This document shows positions 1-6,417 of a stretch of 8,574 nucleotides of DNA, one piece after another. Numbering within the stretch: position 1 is the first letter of the stretch; each line of letters opens with the position of its first letter. The DNA is taken from NCBI GenBank assembly GCA_900542555.1, contig UQNU01000067.1, positions 1 to 8,574 of the forward strand, in the 5' to 3' direction. Source of the stretch: an uncultured Collinsella sp. (GTDB lineage: Bacteria > Actinomycetota > Coriobacteriia > Coriobacteriales > Coriobacteriaceae). The position numbers and the translations under genes are program-made. The notes beneath the pieces were generated by a model. The model saw only the letters and a program-made list of their open reading frames with translations. It did no database searches and was not told the origin of the DNA.

Positions 1-8
1 AAAGGGCG

Positions 9-30
9 GAGGCGGGGCATGCCCCGCCTC
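9..30. repeat. Perfect 22-bp GC palindrome
   Basis: The 22 bases read the same on both strands (GAGGCGGGGC-AT-GCCCCGCCTC). No T-run follows on either side, so it is a hairpin or protein-binding palindrome rather than a proven terminator. It lies 36 bases before a proper terminator and may be part of the 3' end of a gene outside the window. Confidence 0.5.
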
Positions 31-66
31 TTACACCACATCTCTGTGCGCTACCTTCCCTTTCCT

Positions 67-97
67 AAGGAGGGGCCTTACGAGGCCCCTCCTTTTG
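67..97 (+). terminator. Rho-independent terminator of an upstream gene
   Basis: A perfect 12-bp stem (67-78 with 83-94) closes on a UACG loop, a member of the very stable UNCG tetraloop class, and the T-run TTTT covers 93-96. The gene it ends lies left of the window. Only the plus side has a T-run, so it should act on plus-strand transcripts. Confidence 0.85.
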
Positions 98-119
98 TGA
101 TTTGGGGCATGGTTTTGGA

Positions 120-347
120 CCCCGTGGTCAAAAAATGCTAAATATGAGTACTGTTGCAAAAGAGGTGTCATATTTTTCGCCCTGTTCTGAACGAAAATGG
201 ACTCAAAATCAATTTATCTAACCCCCTATAAAGGGCGTTTGACGCCTTTCAACCTCTTCGAATCGCTCAAAGTAGGCAATTTACTCTCGATTTTGCTGCT
301 ACTAAATTGGTGACAGTACTCATATTTGCCACTTTTTGACCACGGGG
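120..347. mobile_element. MITE-like noncoding element with 35-bp inverted ends
   Basis: The arms 120-154 (starting CCCCGTGGTCAAAAA) and 313-347 are inverted copies matching at 32 of 35 positions. The interior is AT-rich, unlike the surrounding DNA, and has no coding frame. Internal stems can form: AAGAGGT 160-166 with ACCTCTT 252-258, and GGCGT 234-238 with ACGCC 242-246. The form fits a miniature inverted-repeat element or a mobile structured RNA between genes. GGGGCAT occurs near both edges (104-110 and 344-350), but I cannot show it is a target duplication. Family is unknown to me. It fills most of the gene-free start of the window. Confidence 0.55.
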
Positions 348-441
348 CATCCGGAGGGGCCTTCGACAAGCATCTAACGCTACAATAACTACCACGTGGC
401 TGGGTTTTGCCGGCCGAATGTGCGATGTCGTGGGAGGGGAC

Positions 442-690
442 ATGGTCGAGTTTACAAAGACGATTAAAGATCCGTTGGGATTACATGCCCGCCCGGTCGC
501 GCTGCTCTATGACATCATTGCCAAGCATCGTAGCGACGTGTCAGTCAGTATCGGCAATCGCCACACGGATGGCCGCGATGTCATGGGACTCATGGCTCTC
601 TACGGCGAGTGCGGCGAGGACGTCGTGTTCCGCGTTTCGGGCGTGGATGAGGCCTCTTGTGTCACATCGATCAGAAATCTCTCGCTCTAA
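442..690 (+). CDS. HPr-family phosphocarrier protein of the PTS
   Basis: HPr takes phosphate from enzyme I and passes it to sugar-specific EIIA proteins in the cytosol. The 82-residue product has the signature GLHARP (13-18), with the phosphorylated His at exactly 15. I start at ATG 442 because GGGAGGGG (432-439) lies just upstream and this start gives standard HPr numbering; an in-frame ATG at 418 has no ribosome site and would add eight residues. The regulatory-site stretch usually reading KSxMG is here GRDVMG, so position 46, normally Ser, is Asp. The protein is a few residues shorter than typical HPr (85-88). It stands alone: no enzyme I gene adjoins, and a terminator follows. A weak -10-like TACAAT lies at 381-386 without a good -35. 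The presence of His15 argues against a Crh-type paralogue. Confidence 0.9.
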   Translation: MVEFTKTIKDPLGLHARPVALLYDIIAKHRSDVSVSIGNRHTDGRDVMGLMALYGECGEDVVFRVSGVDEASCVTSIRNLSL

Positions 691-699
691 GCATGATAG

Positions 700-735
700 G
701 GCGCGGCAAAGGACAGCTCTTTGCCGCGCCTTTTT
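700..735 (+). terminator. Rho-independent terminator after HPr
   Basis: A perfect 12-bp GC-rich stem (700-711 with 719-730), 7-base loop and five Ts (731-735), starting 9 bases after the HPr stop codon. It separates the HPr gene from the iron-uptake cluster. Confidence 0.93.
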
Positions 736-782
736 GTTTCGTATAGGAAACTTTTTCGAAATCTGAATAGGGACCCTTTCCA

Positions 783-836
783 AAAAGTTAACCACGTGTT
801 AGTTTACTAAAGCGAACATAGACGTGGTTAACTTTT
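783..836. promoter_or_regulatory. Inverted repeat upstream of feoA, likely operator
   Basis: Arms AAAAGTTAACCACGT (783-797) and its exact complement (822-836) are 15 bp each, centred about 40 bp apart, close to four helical turns. Between them is TTAGTTTACTAA (799-810), itself a short imperfect dyad of the TTAG/CTAA kind. The repeat ends 43 bases before the first feoA start. It could be a double operator for an iron regulator (TTAG/CTAA halves recall DtxR-family sites) or an RNA hairpin. No T-run of terminator type follows. The promoter itself is not clear to me. Confidence 0.55.
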
Positions 837-879
837 ACTGCGCCGATGTGGAGGACGAATCGATGTTAGGAGCCCAGTC

Positions 880-1122
880 ATGTCTTGCGGACCGCAGATG
901 CCGGCCATGCCGCTTTCGATGGTGAAGGCAGGCGAAACCGTGCGCGTGTCTCGTGTAAAGGGCAATGAGGATATGAAGCACCACCTCAAGGACCTCGGCT
1001 TTGTCGAGGGCAGCGAAATCCACGTGGTGAGCTCGAGTGGCGCCAATATCATCGTCACTGTGCTGGGCGCACGCTTTGGCATCGATTCCAAGGTCGCCAT
1101 GCACATCATGACCGTCGGTTAG
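880..1122 (+). CDS. FeoA-type SH3-like iron transport accessory protein (first copy)
   Basis: This 80-residue protein is a FeoA-domain protein: a small SH3-like cytosolic partner thought to act with FeoB in Fe(II) uptake. The core HHLKDLGFVEGSEIHVV (about 34-50) matches the FeoA pattern of a basic LxxLGxxxGxxxxVV strand-turn, followed by a second half ending in AMHIMTV. It differs from the copy downstream: it has about ten extra N-terminal residues with a Cys at 3, and it lacks the APLGDP motif. The start ATG 880 has AGGAG at 868-872, seven bases away. It is the first gene of the feo cluster; the next gene begins 39 bases after its stop with no terminator, so the two are probably co-transcribed. 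Such paired FeoA genes are common beside clostridial-type feoB. Confidence 0.88.
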   Translation: MSCGPQMPAMPLSMVKAGETVRVSRVKGNEDMKHHLKDLGFVEGSEIHVVSSSGANIIVTVLGARFGIDSKVAMHIMTVG

Positions 1123-1161
1123 TTCGCGGCATTTGATAAAAACCGAAAGGGGGACAAGAGG

Positions 1162-1383
1162 ATGAAGACGTTGGGTGACGTTAAGGTGGGCGAGAGCTCC
1201 ACCATCGTCAAGCTTCACGGTGAGGGTGCGCTTCGCCGCCACCTTATGGACCTGGGACTCATCAAGGGCACTTCGTTCAAGGTCGTGAAGGTTGCACCGC
1301 TCGGTGATCCGGTCGAGATCAACGTGCGCGGCTACGAGCTTTCCATCCGCAAGGAGGAGGCCGCCGTCGTCGAGGTCCAGTAA
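1162..1383 (+). CDS. feoA: FeoA ferrous iron transport protein A (second copy)
   Basis: The 73-residue product is a textbook FeoA: LRRHLMDLGLIKGT (about 24-37), then VAPLGDPVEINVRGYELSIRKEEA, the conserved strand-loop that ends nearly all FeoA proteins. It is cytosolic and is believed to bind FeoB and tune its GTPase-driven Fe(II) transport. AAAGGGGG (1146-1153) lies eight bases before ATG 1162. It sits between the first FeoA-type gene and feoB; the 123-base gap to feoB holds two hairpins, so feoB output may be set separately. Confidence 0.93.
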   Translation: MKTLGDVKVGESSTIVKLHGEGALRRHLMDLGLIKGTSFKVVKVAPLGDPVEINVRGYELSIRKEEAAVVEVQ

Positions 1384-1402
1384 GGGCTCGCGACGTATAT
1401 TT

Positions 1403-1438
1403 CTGCAGATAAAGTTAGGTTTTTCTAACTTAATGCAG
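1403..1438. promoter_or_regulatory. Inverted repeat before feoB, DtxR-like operator or RNA hairpin
   Basis: The core is AAGTTAG-GTTTTT-CTAACTT (1412-1431), perfect 7-bp arms, enclosed by a second pair CTGCA (1403-1407) and TGCAG (1434-1438). TTAGG...CTAA resembles the half-sites of DtxR/IdeR-type metal repressors, though the spacing is not canonical. The start (TTTCTGCAGATAAA, 1400-1413) nearly recurs at 3915-3928 before the Cys-rich gene. It may be an internal iron-responsive operator or a transcript structure between feoA and feoB. Confidence 0.5.
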
Positions 1439-1460
1439 CAACTTTGAAGCACATTATCCA

Positions 1461-1486
1461 GCCTGCGCGGAGAAAGCAGCGCAGGC
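1461..1486 (+). other. Hairpin just upstream of the feoB ribosome site
   Basis: GCCTGCGC (1461-1468) pairs perfectly with GCGCAGGC (1479-1486) around a 10-base loop. No T-run follows, so it is not a standard terminator. It ends about 10 bases before the AGAAGGA ribosome site and could stabilise the feoB message or affect its translation. Confidence 0.45.
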
Positions 1487-1506
1487 ACACAAGGAAGAAG
1501 GATTGA

Positions 1507-3834
1507 ATGGCGGATTCTCAGATCCATGTCGCGCTGGCGGGTAATCCCAACTGCGGCAAGACCACGCTTTTCAACCTGATCACCGGCGCCAACGGCTACG
1601 TTGGCAACTGGCCCGGCGTCACGGTTGAGAAAAAGGAGGCCAAGCTCCTAAGCGACAAGAACGTTACCATCACGGACCTCCCTGGCATCTACTCGCTTTC
1701 CCCCTACAGCCCCGAGGAGCAATGCTCGCGCGATTACCTCATGAGCGGCGAGCCCGATGTTGTCGTCCAGGTTGTTGATGCCACCAACCTCGAGCGTAAC
1801 CTGTATCTGGCGCTTCAGGTTATCGAGACCGGCCTGCCCGTGGTCGTTGCCCTCAACATGGCCGACCTGGTCGAGAAGAACGGCGATAAGATCGACACGG
1901 ACAAGCTTTCCAAGAAGCTCGGTTGCCCGGTCATGATGATCTCGGCTCTTAAGAACAAGGGCATCACGGAGCTGTTCGAGCAGGTCAAAAAGTCCGCTGC
2001 TTCCAAGGGGCAGGTGCCGGAGCACAAGTTCGACTCCTCCATCGAGGACGTTCTGACGCACATCGAGAACAACCTTCCGGCGAGCGTTCCCGCCAACAAG
2101 CGCCGCTATTACGCCGTCAAGCTGTTCGAGCGTGATGCAGACGCCTGCAAGCTCATCAACCTCACCAAGGAGAAGGCTGCTCGCGTGGAGGAGCTGGTCG
2201 CCCAGTGCGAGCAGGACTGCGACGACGATGCCGAGTCCATCATCACCGGTGAGCGCTATGGCGTCATCGCGCACATCATCGATGAGTGCCTCACCAAGGC
2301 CCCGGCCAAGATGAGCACCTCCGAGAAGATCGACCGTGTGGTTACCAACCGTATCCTGGGCTTGCCGATCTTTGTCGTCATCATGTTCTGCGTGTATTAC
2401 ATCGCCGTTTCCACCCTGGGCGGCACGGTGACCGACTTCACCAACGACCAGCTCTTTGGCACCGACGGTTGGTATGTGCTCGGTCAGGGTCGTGATGCCT
2501 ACGATGCAGCCGTCGAGGCTGCGGGCGACGATGCCGACTCGGTCGACCCGGCGCAGTACGGCCCCTATGTCCCGGGTATCACCACCGCGGTGCATGACGC
2601 CCTTGTGGCGGGCGGCACCGAGGACGGCGGTCTTGTTGACTCCCTCGTCTGCGACGGTATCGTGGCCGGCATCGGCGCCATCATGGGTTTTGTCCCGCAG
2701 ATGTTCCTGTTGTTCGTGATGCTCTCTTTCCTGGAGGACTGCGGCTACATGGCCCGCGTCGCCTTCATCATGGACCGCGTGTTCCGCCGCTTTGGCCTGT
2801 CCGGTAAGTCCTTTATCCCCATGCTCGTGACCTCGGGCTGCGGCGTTCCCGGAGTCATGGCTACCAAGACCATCGAGAACGAGAAGGACCGCCGCATGAC
2901 GGTTATGACCACCACGTTCATCCCCTGTGGTGCCAAGCTGCCGATCATCGCCCTGCTCATGGGTTCCATCATCGGCGATTCTTCCACCACCGCCGCGTGG
3001 ATCAGTCCGCTGTTCTACTTCCTGGGCGTCTTTGCCGTCATCGCTTCGGGCCTCATGCTCAAGAAGACCAAGCTCTTCGCCGGCCGCCCGACGCCGTTTG
3101 TTATGGAGCTTCCTGCCTACCACTTCCCGGCGATCCGCTCTTGGGCGCTGCACGTGTGGGAGCGCTGCTGGGCCTTTATCAAGAAGGCCGGTACGGTCAT
3201 CTTCGCGTCCACTGTCGTGGTTTGGTTCCTGTCCAACTTTGGTAGCTACAACGGTTCCTTTGGCTACCTGCCCGCGATGGACGGCATCTCCGAGGAGTTC
3301 ATGGACTACTCCGTGCTGGCCATGCTCGGTAACCTGATCTCCTGGATCTTCGCCCCGCTTGGCTTTAGCACCTGGCAGGCAACAGCGCTGTCCGTCTCGG
3401 GCCTTGTCGCCAAGGAGAACGTCGTCGCCACCTGCGGCTCGCTGCTGTCCGTTGCCGACGCGGGCGAGACCGACCCGAGCCTGTGGACCGCGTTTGCCGG
3501 CATGTTCCCCACCATGGGCGCTTGCGTCGCCTTTGGCGCGTTCAACCTGCTGTGCGCTCCGTGCTTTGCTGCCATGGGTGCCATCCGCAACCAGATGGAT
3601 TCCGGCAAGTGGTTCGCGATTGCCATCGGTTACGAGTGCATCTTCGCTTGGGTGATCGGCCTGTTCATCAACCAGTTCTACAACCTGCTTGTGTTGGGAC
3701 AGTTTGGTATCTGGACGGTTGTGGCCATCGTGCTGCTGGTTGCGATGCTCTTCCAGATCTTCCGTCCCATGCCCAAGCATGCATGGACCGACGAGGACGA
3801 GACCAACGCTGCTTCCGCCGCAGTTTCCGCTTAA
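1507..3834 (+). CDS. feoB: Ferrous iron transporter FeoB
   Basis: FeoB is the membrane Fe(II) importer with a cytosolic GTPase domain. The 775-residue product has all G motifs: G1 GNPNCGKT (12-19), G2 Thr in NWPGVTVE (34-41), G3 DLPG (57-60), G4 NMAD (117-120) and G5 SAL (146-148). The membrane part starts near 282. It contains the gate motifs SGCGVPG (443-449) and IPCGAKLP (472-479), with Cys445 and Cys474 as likely metal-path residues, and a last membrane helix near 730-755. An acidic outer loop of roughly 80 residues (about 305-385) lies between the first two helices, as in clostridial-type FeoB and unlike E. coli. The start ATG 1507 has AGAAGGA four bases upstream. Two FeoA genes precede it, and a terminator follows within 30 bases of the stop. 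No feoC is visible. Confidence 0.97.
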   Translation: MADSQIHVALAGNPNCGKTTLFNLITGANGYVGNWPGVTVEKKEAKLLSDKNVTITDLPGIYSLSPYSPEEQCSRDYLMSGEPDVVVQVVDATNLERNLYLALQVIETGLPVVVALNMADLVEKNGDKIDTDKLSKKLGCPVMMISALKNKGITELFEQVKKSAASKGQVPEHKFDSSIEDVLTHIENNLPASVPANKRRYYAVKLFERDADACKLINLTKEKAARVEELVAQCEQDCDDDAESIITGERYGVIAHIIDECLTKAPAKMSTSEKIDRVVTNRILGLPIFVVIMFCVYYIAVSTLGGTVTDFTNDQLFGTDGWYVLGQGRDAYDAAVEAAGDDADSVDPAQYGPYVPGITTAVHDALVAGGTEDGGLVDSLVCDGIVAGIGAIMGFVPQMFLLFVMLSFLEDCGYMARVAFIMDRVFRRFGLSGKSFIPMLVTSGCGVPGVMATKTIENEKDRRMTVMTTTFIPCGAKLPIIALLMGSIIGDSSTTAAWISPLFYFLGVFAVIASGLMLKKTKLFAGRPTPFVMELPAYHFPAIRSWALHVWERCWAFIKKAGTVIFASTVVVWFLSNFGSYNGSFGYLPAMDGISEEFMDYSVLAMLGNLISWIFAPLGFSTWQATALSVSGLVAKENVVATCGSLLSVADAGETDPSLWTAFAGMFPTMGACVAFGAFNLLCAPCFAAMGAIRNQMDSGKWFAIAIGYECIFAWVIGLFINQFYNLLVLGQFGIWTVVAIVLLVAMLFQIFRPMPKHAWTDEDETNAASAAVSA

Positions 3835-3863
3835 GTCCGAATAAGGATTAGCCCCTTTCCACG

Positions 3864-3896
3864 AGCCCGGGTGTCCCAGCGACACTCGGGCTTTTT
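3864..3896 (+). terminator. Rho-independent terminator after feoB
   Basis: A 12-bp stem with one G-T pair (3864-3875 with 3881-3892), 5-base loop and a five-T run (3892-3896). It separates feoB from the small Cys-rich gene, which therefore needs its own promoter or read-through. Confidence 0.9.
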
Positions 3897-4009
3897 GGTG
3901 GGAGAGATACGGCATTTCCGCAGATAAAACTGACCAAATTCAACTTGTCCCTTTTTGGTAGGTGGAGAATGGGGTAAAGTAAGTGATGGTTAACTAGAGG
4001 AGGCTTGCT

Positions 4010-4210
4010 ATGGCACCTATCGATATTGTTGTACTGGCTGTTATCGGCGTTGCGTTTGTCGCCGTGTGCGTGCGCATCTACCGCAAGGGCACCTGCGCCG
4101 ACTGCGCTCAAGGTGGCGTTTGCACGGGGCATTGCTCCAACAAAAAGACGTGCGCTGCACTTAAGGGCGTAGACAAAATCGCCGAAGACTTGGGTCGCGG
4201 TATTCATTAG
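4010..4210 (+). CDS. FeoB-associated Cys-rich membrane protein
   Basis: The 66-residue protein has one N-terminal membrane helix (about 5-22, IDIVVLAVIGVAFVAVCV), a basic stretch RIYRKG, and a Cys cluster: Cys at about 29, 32, 38, 42 and 48, then a short polar tail. This matches the small FeoB-associated Cys-rich membrane proteins found after feoB in many Gram-positive anaerobes. Their role is unproven; metal binding next to FeoB is a reasonable guess. The ribosome site AGAGGAGG (3996-4003) is strong, six bases from ATG 4010. It is cut off from feoB by a terminator. The upstream region repeats elements of the feo control regions: a GCAGATAAA block at 3920-3928 and GGTTAACT at 3988-3995, pointing to shared control. 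Confidence 0.85.
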   Translation: MAPIDIVVLAVIGVAFVAVCVRIYRKGTCADCAQGGVCTGHCSNKKTCAALKGVDKIAEDLGRGIH

Positions 4211-4218
4211 CCGACCGG

Positions 4219-4299
4219 CGTTTGAGCATGTTTGACTGCGGATGCGGCAGTTGCTGATACGATAGGTGTGTTAGCAACTGCCGCCGAGCGGCTCAAACG
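4219..4299 (+). ncRNA. Nested hairpin leader before the reductase (candidate cis-regulatory RNA)
   Basis: The outer stem CGTTTGAGC (4219-4227) pairs perfectly with GCTCAAACG (4291-4299). Inside, 4244-4260 pairs with 4268-4284 over 17 bp, 15 Watson-Crick and two G-U, with loop GATAGGT. The outer stem ends exactly where the ribosome site AAAGGA (4300-4305) of the reductase begins. No T-run follows, so this is not an ordinary terminator for the Cys-rich gene. It fits a translation-control leader. A DNA operator is the alternative, because the inner arms are also a perfect 12-bp palindrome (4244-4255/4273-4284) and TTGACT (4232-4237) resembles a -35 box. Confidence 0.5.
4228..4257 (+). CDS. Possible 9-residue Cys-rich leader peptide
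   Basis: ATG 4228 opens a frame of nine codons, MFDCGCGSC, ending at TGA 4255-4257; three of the nine residues are Cys. It starts right after the outer left arm of the leader hairpin and its codons run into the left arm of the inner stem. A ribosome here would therefore change the fold. There is no good ribosome site of its own; the stop of the Cys-rich membrane gene is 17 bases upstream, so re-initiation is the likely way it would be read. I do not recognise the peptide. It could be chance. Confidence 0.25.
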   Translation: MFDCGCGSC

Positions 4300-4312
4300 A
4301 AAGGAACCCTGC

Positions 4313-6262
4313 ATGGAGTCCTCCGCCTATCCGATGCTCTTTAGCCCGATCAAGGTCGGTACGACCGAGGTCAAGAACCGCGTCTTTATGCCGCCGGTGT
4401 CCACGAACCTGGCCGATCATGGCTATGTGACCGACGACTTGGTCGATCATTACCGTGCCCGTGCCAAGGGCGGCGTTGGCCTCATCATTACCGAGGTCGT
4501 GACGGTCGAGCCCACCTATACCTATCTGCCGGGTGACATGTGCTGCTACGACGACACGTTTATCCCCGGTTGGGAAAAGCTCGCCGCGGCCGTCCACGAG
4601 TACGGCTGCAAGATCATGCCGCAGCTCTTCCACCCCGCCTACATGGCCTTTAACATTCCGGGCACGCCGCGCCTGATCGCTCCGTCCTTCGTGGGACCGT
4701 CCTATGCCCGCGAGGCACCGCGTCCTATCACGGTCGATGAGATCCACGAGCTCACGCATCAGTTTGGCGACGCTGCCGTGCGTATGCAGAAGGCTGGCGT
4801 CGATGGCGTCGAGGTCCATGCGGCGCACGCCCACGGTATGCTCGGCGGCTTTTTGACTCCGCTCTACAACAAGCGCACCGACGAGTACGGCGGCTCGCTC
4901 GACGCCCGCATGCGCTTCTTGCTCGAGGTCATCGCCGAGATTCGCGAGCGCTGCGGCAAGGACTTTATCATCGACGTCCGCATCTCGGGCGATGAGTACA
5001 CCGATGGCGGCCTGACCCTCAACGACATGATCTACGTCTCGCGTCGTCTGGAGAAGGCCGGCGTCGACATGATTCACGTGTCGGGTGGTACCACCATCAA
5101 GCGCGGCTCCGCGATTCCCGCCGCCGGTACCCAGCAGGCCTCGCATGCCGCCTGCTCGCGCGAGATCAAAAAGCACGTCAACATTCCCGTCGCCACTGTC
5201 GGACGTATTAACGAGGCCTGGATCGCCGAGGAGCTGATCGAGGACGGCGCTGCCGACATCTGCATGATGGGCCGCGCCAATCTGTGCGATGCCGAGTTCT
5301 GCAACAAGGCCGCTGCCGGCAACGCCGACGACATCCGTCCCTGCATTGGCTGCCTGCGCTGCCTGAACGGCATTATGTTCGGCAAGCGCATCTCCTGCAC
5401 CGTCAACCCGGACGTGGAGCGCGACGAGGCTGGTTACGAGCCTGCCGCCGAGGCTAAGAACGTGCTCGTTGTGGGCGCTGGTCCTGCGGGTATGGAGGCT
5501 GCCTATATTGCCGCCAAGCGCGGACACAACGTGGTGCTCGTGGATAAGCAGGATGAGCCGGGCGGCGAGATGCGCATTGCAGCCGTTCCGCCGGCAAAGC
5601 AGGAACTCACCCGCGTGATCAAATACCAGTATCGCCGTCTTGCTGAGGCGGGCGTGAAGTGCGTCTTTGGTACCGAGCTTTCGGCCGAGGACATTCAGCG
5701 TGACTACGCGGGCTACGAGGTCGTCCTGGCTTATGGCGCCGAGCCCATCGCTCCGGCCTTCATGCAGGGCTTTAAGCAGGTTATGACGGCCGATGACCTG
5801 CTGGGTGGCAAGGCTTTCCCGGGCAAGAAGATCGTCATTGTGGGCGGCGGCACCGTTGGCTGCGAGACGGCCGATTACCTGGCCCCGTTGGTCAACGACC
5901 TGTCTCCGGCCAATCGCGATGTCACCGTTATCGAGATGACCAAGACGCTCGCCGCCAACGAGGGCGGCGCCGGTCGCGCGGTGCTCATCACGCGCATGCT
6001 CTCCAAGGGCGTTCACGTGCTGACCGAGGCCAAGGTGACCGAGATCACCGAGGACACCATCAGTTACGAGAAGGACGGCGAGGTCCGCACCATCACCGGT
6101 GCCGATACGCTGGTGCTTGCCATGGGCTATCGCCCCAATACCAAGCTGGCCGACGACCTTGCCGCTGCTGGCGTTGCTGCCCACGTACTGGGCGATGCCC
6201 AGAAGTGCGGCAACATCCGCGACGCCATCGGCGACGGCTACAAGATTGCCTGCGAGCTCTAG
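4313..6262 (+). CDS. FMN/4Fe-4S/FAD oxidoreductase of the 2-enoate / 2,4-dienoyl-CoA reductase family
   Basis: Such enzymes take NAD(P)H electrons through FAD, a 4Fe-4S cluster and FMN to reduce activated C=C bonds. Start ATG 4313 follows AAAGGA (4300-4305), giving 649 residues, the usual family length; a TTG at 4232 has no ribosome site. Residues 1 to about 340 form the Old-Yellow-Enzyme barrel (LFSPIKVGTTEVKNRVFMPP; NKRTDEYGG). Cluster Cys are 344, 347, 350 and 362. Nucleotide motifs follow at GAGPAG (388-393) and GGGTVG (511-516). Two features are unusual. The segment HAAHAHGMLGGF (169-180) lacks the Tyr of the usual HEGYL-type active-site loop. The second and third cluster Cys are two residues apart rather than three. 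Substrate is unknown: enoate, dienoyl-CoA, steroid or plant/drug compounds are all possible. It follows the feo cluster but is probably a separate unit, with a structured leader. Confidence 0.88.
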   Translation: MESSAYPMLFSPIKVGTTEVKNRVFMPPVSTNLADHGYVTDDLVDHYRARAKGGVGLIITEVVTVEPTYTYLPGDMCCYDDTFIPGWEKLAAAVHEYGCKIMPQLFHPAYMAFNIPGTPRLIAPSFVGPSYAREAPRPITVDEIHELTHQFGDAAVRMQKAGVDGVEVHAAHAHGMLGGFLTPLYNKRTDEYGGSLDARMRFLLEVIAEIRERCGKDFIIDVRISGDEYTDGGLTLNDMIYVSRRLEKAGVDMIHVSGGTTIKRGSAIPAAGTQQASHAACSREIKKHVNIPVATVGRINEAWIAEELIEDGAADICMMGRANLCDAEFCNKAAAGNADDIRPCIGCLRCLNGIMFGKRISCTVNPDVERDEAGYEPAAEAKNVLVVGAGPAGMEAAYIAAKRGHNVVLVDKQDEPGGEMRIAAVPPAKQELTRVIKYQYRRLAEAGVKCVFGTELSAEDIQRDYAGYEVVLAYGAEPIAPAFMQGFKQVMTADDLLGGKAFPGKKIVIVGGGTVGCETADYLAPLVNDLSPANRDVTVIEMTKTLAANEGGAGRAVLITRMLSKGVHVLTEAKVTEITEDTISYEKDGEVRTITGADTLVLAMGYRPNTKLADDLAAAGVAAHVLGDAQKCGNIRDAIGDGYKIACEL

Positions 6263-6269
6263 TCAACCC

Positions 6270-6304
6270 CTTGGTGCGTGGGGGACAGGTTGGTTTGCAC
6301 CAAG
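6270..6304 (+). other. Hairpin in the reductase 3' region
   Basis: CTTGGTGC (6270-6277) pairs with GCACCAAG (6297-6304), eight perfect bp with a 19-base loop. CAGGTT (6286-6291) in that loop can instead pair with AACCTG (6317-6322), so two folds exclude each other. No T-run follows. Its role is unclear; it may just be 3' message structure. Confidence 0.3.
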
Positions 6305-6351
6305 TTGATGCATGTAAACCTGATTCCATTGCGCCAGTCGATAGCAAAACA

Positions 6352-6382
6352 CGGCGGCCGTCCCGTTTTGGGACGGCCGCCG
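6352..6382. terminator. Strong hairpin, probable two-way terminator
   Basis: A perfect 13-bp stem (CGGCGGCCGTCCC 6352-6364 with 6370-6382) and a GTTTT loop. On the plus side only CTTGCGTT follows; on the minus side the stem is followed by TGTTTTGC, a better T-run. It lies between the reductase stop (6262) and the end of the minus-strand regulator remnant (6418), so it fits a shared terminator for two converging genes. Confidence 0.75.
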
Positions 6383-6417
6383 CTTGCGTTATATCAAAGA
6401 AAGATCATTGTCGAGCC

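Noticed and set aside
418..441. Eight-residue N-terminal extension of HPr from ATG 418
   Set aside because: No ribosome site, and it would move the active His off position 15.
1648..3915. 755-codon open frame on the minus strand across feoB
   Set aside because: It is a shadow of feoB: low-complexity His/Gly/Asp-rich translation with no domain, produced by biased codon third positions.
4232..4312. N-terminal extension of the reductase from TTG 4232
   Set aside because: No ribosome site, runs through the hairpin, and the family N-terminus (LFSPIKVG) follows the ATG at 4313 that has AAAGGA.
4271..6184. 637-codon minus-strand frame across the reductase
   Set aside because: Same effect; the plus-strand frame has clear family motifs and a ribosome site.
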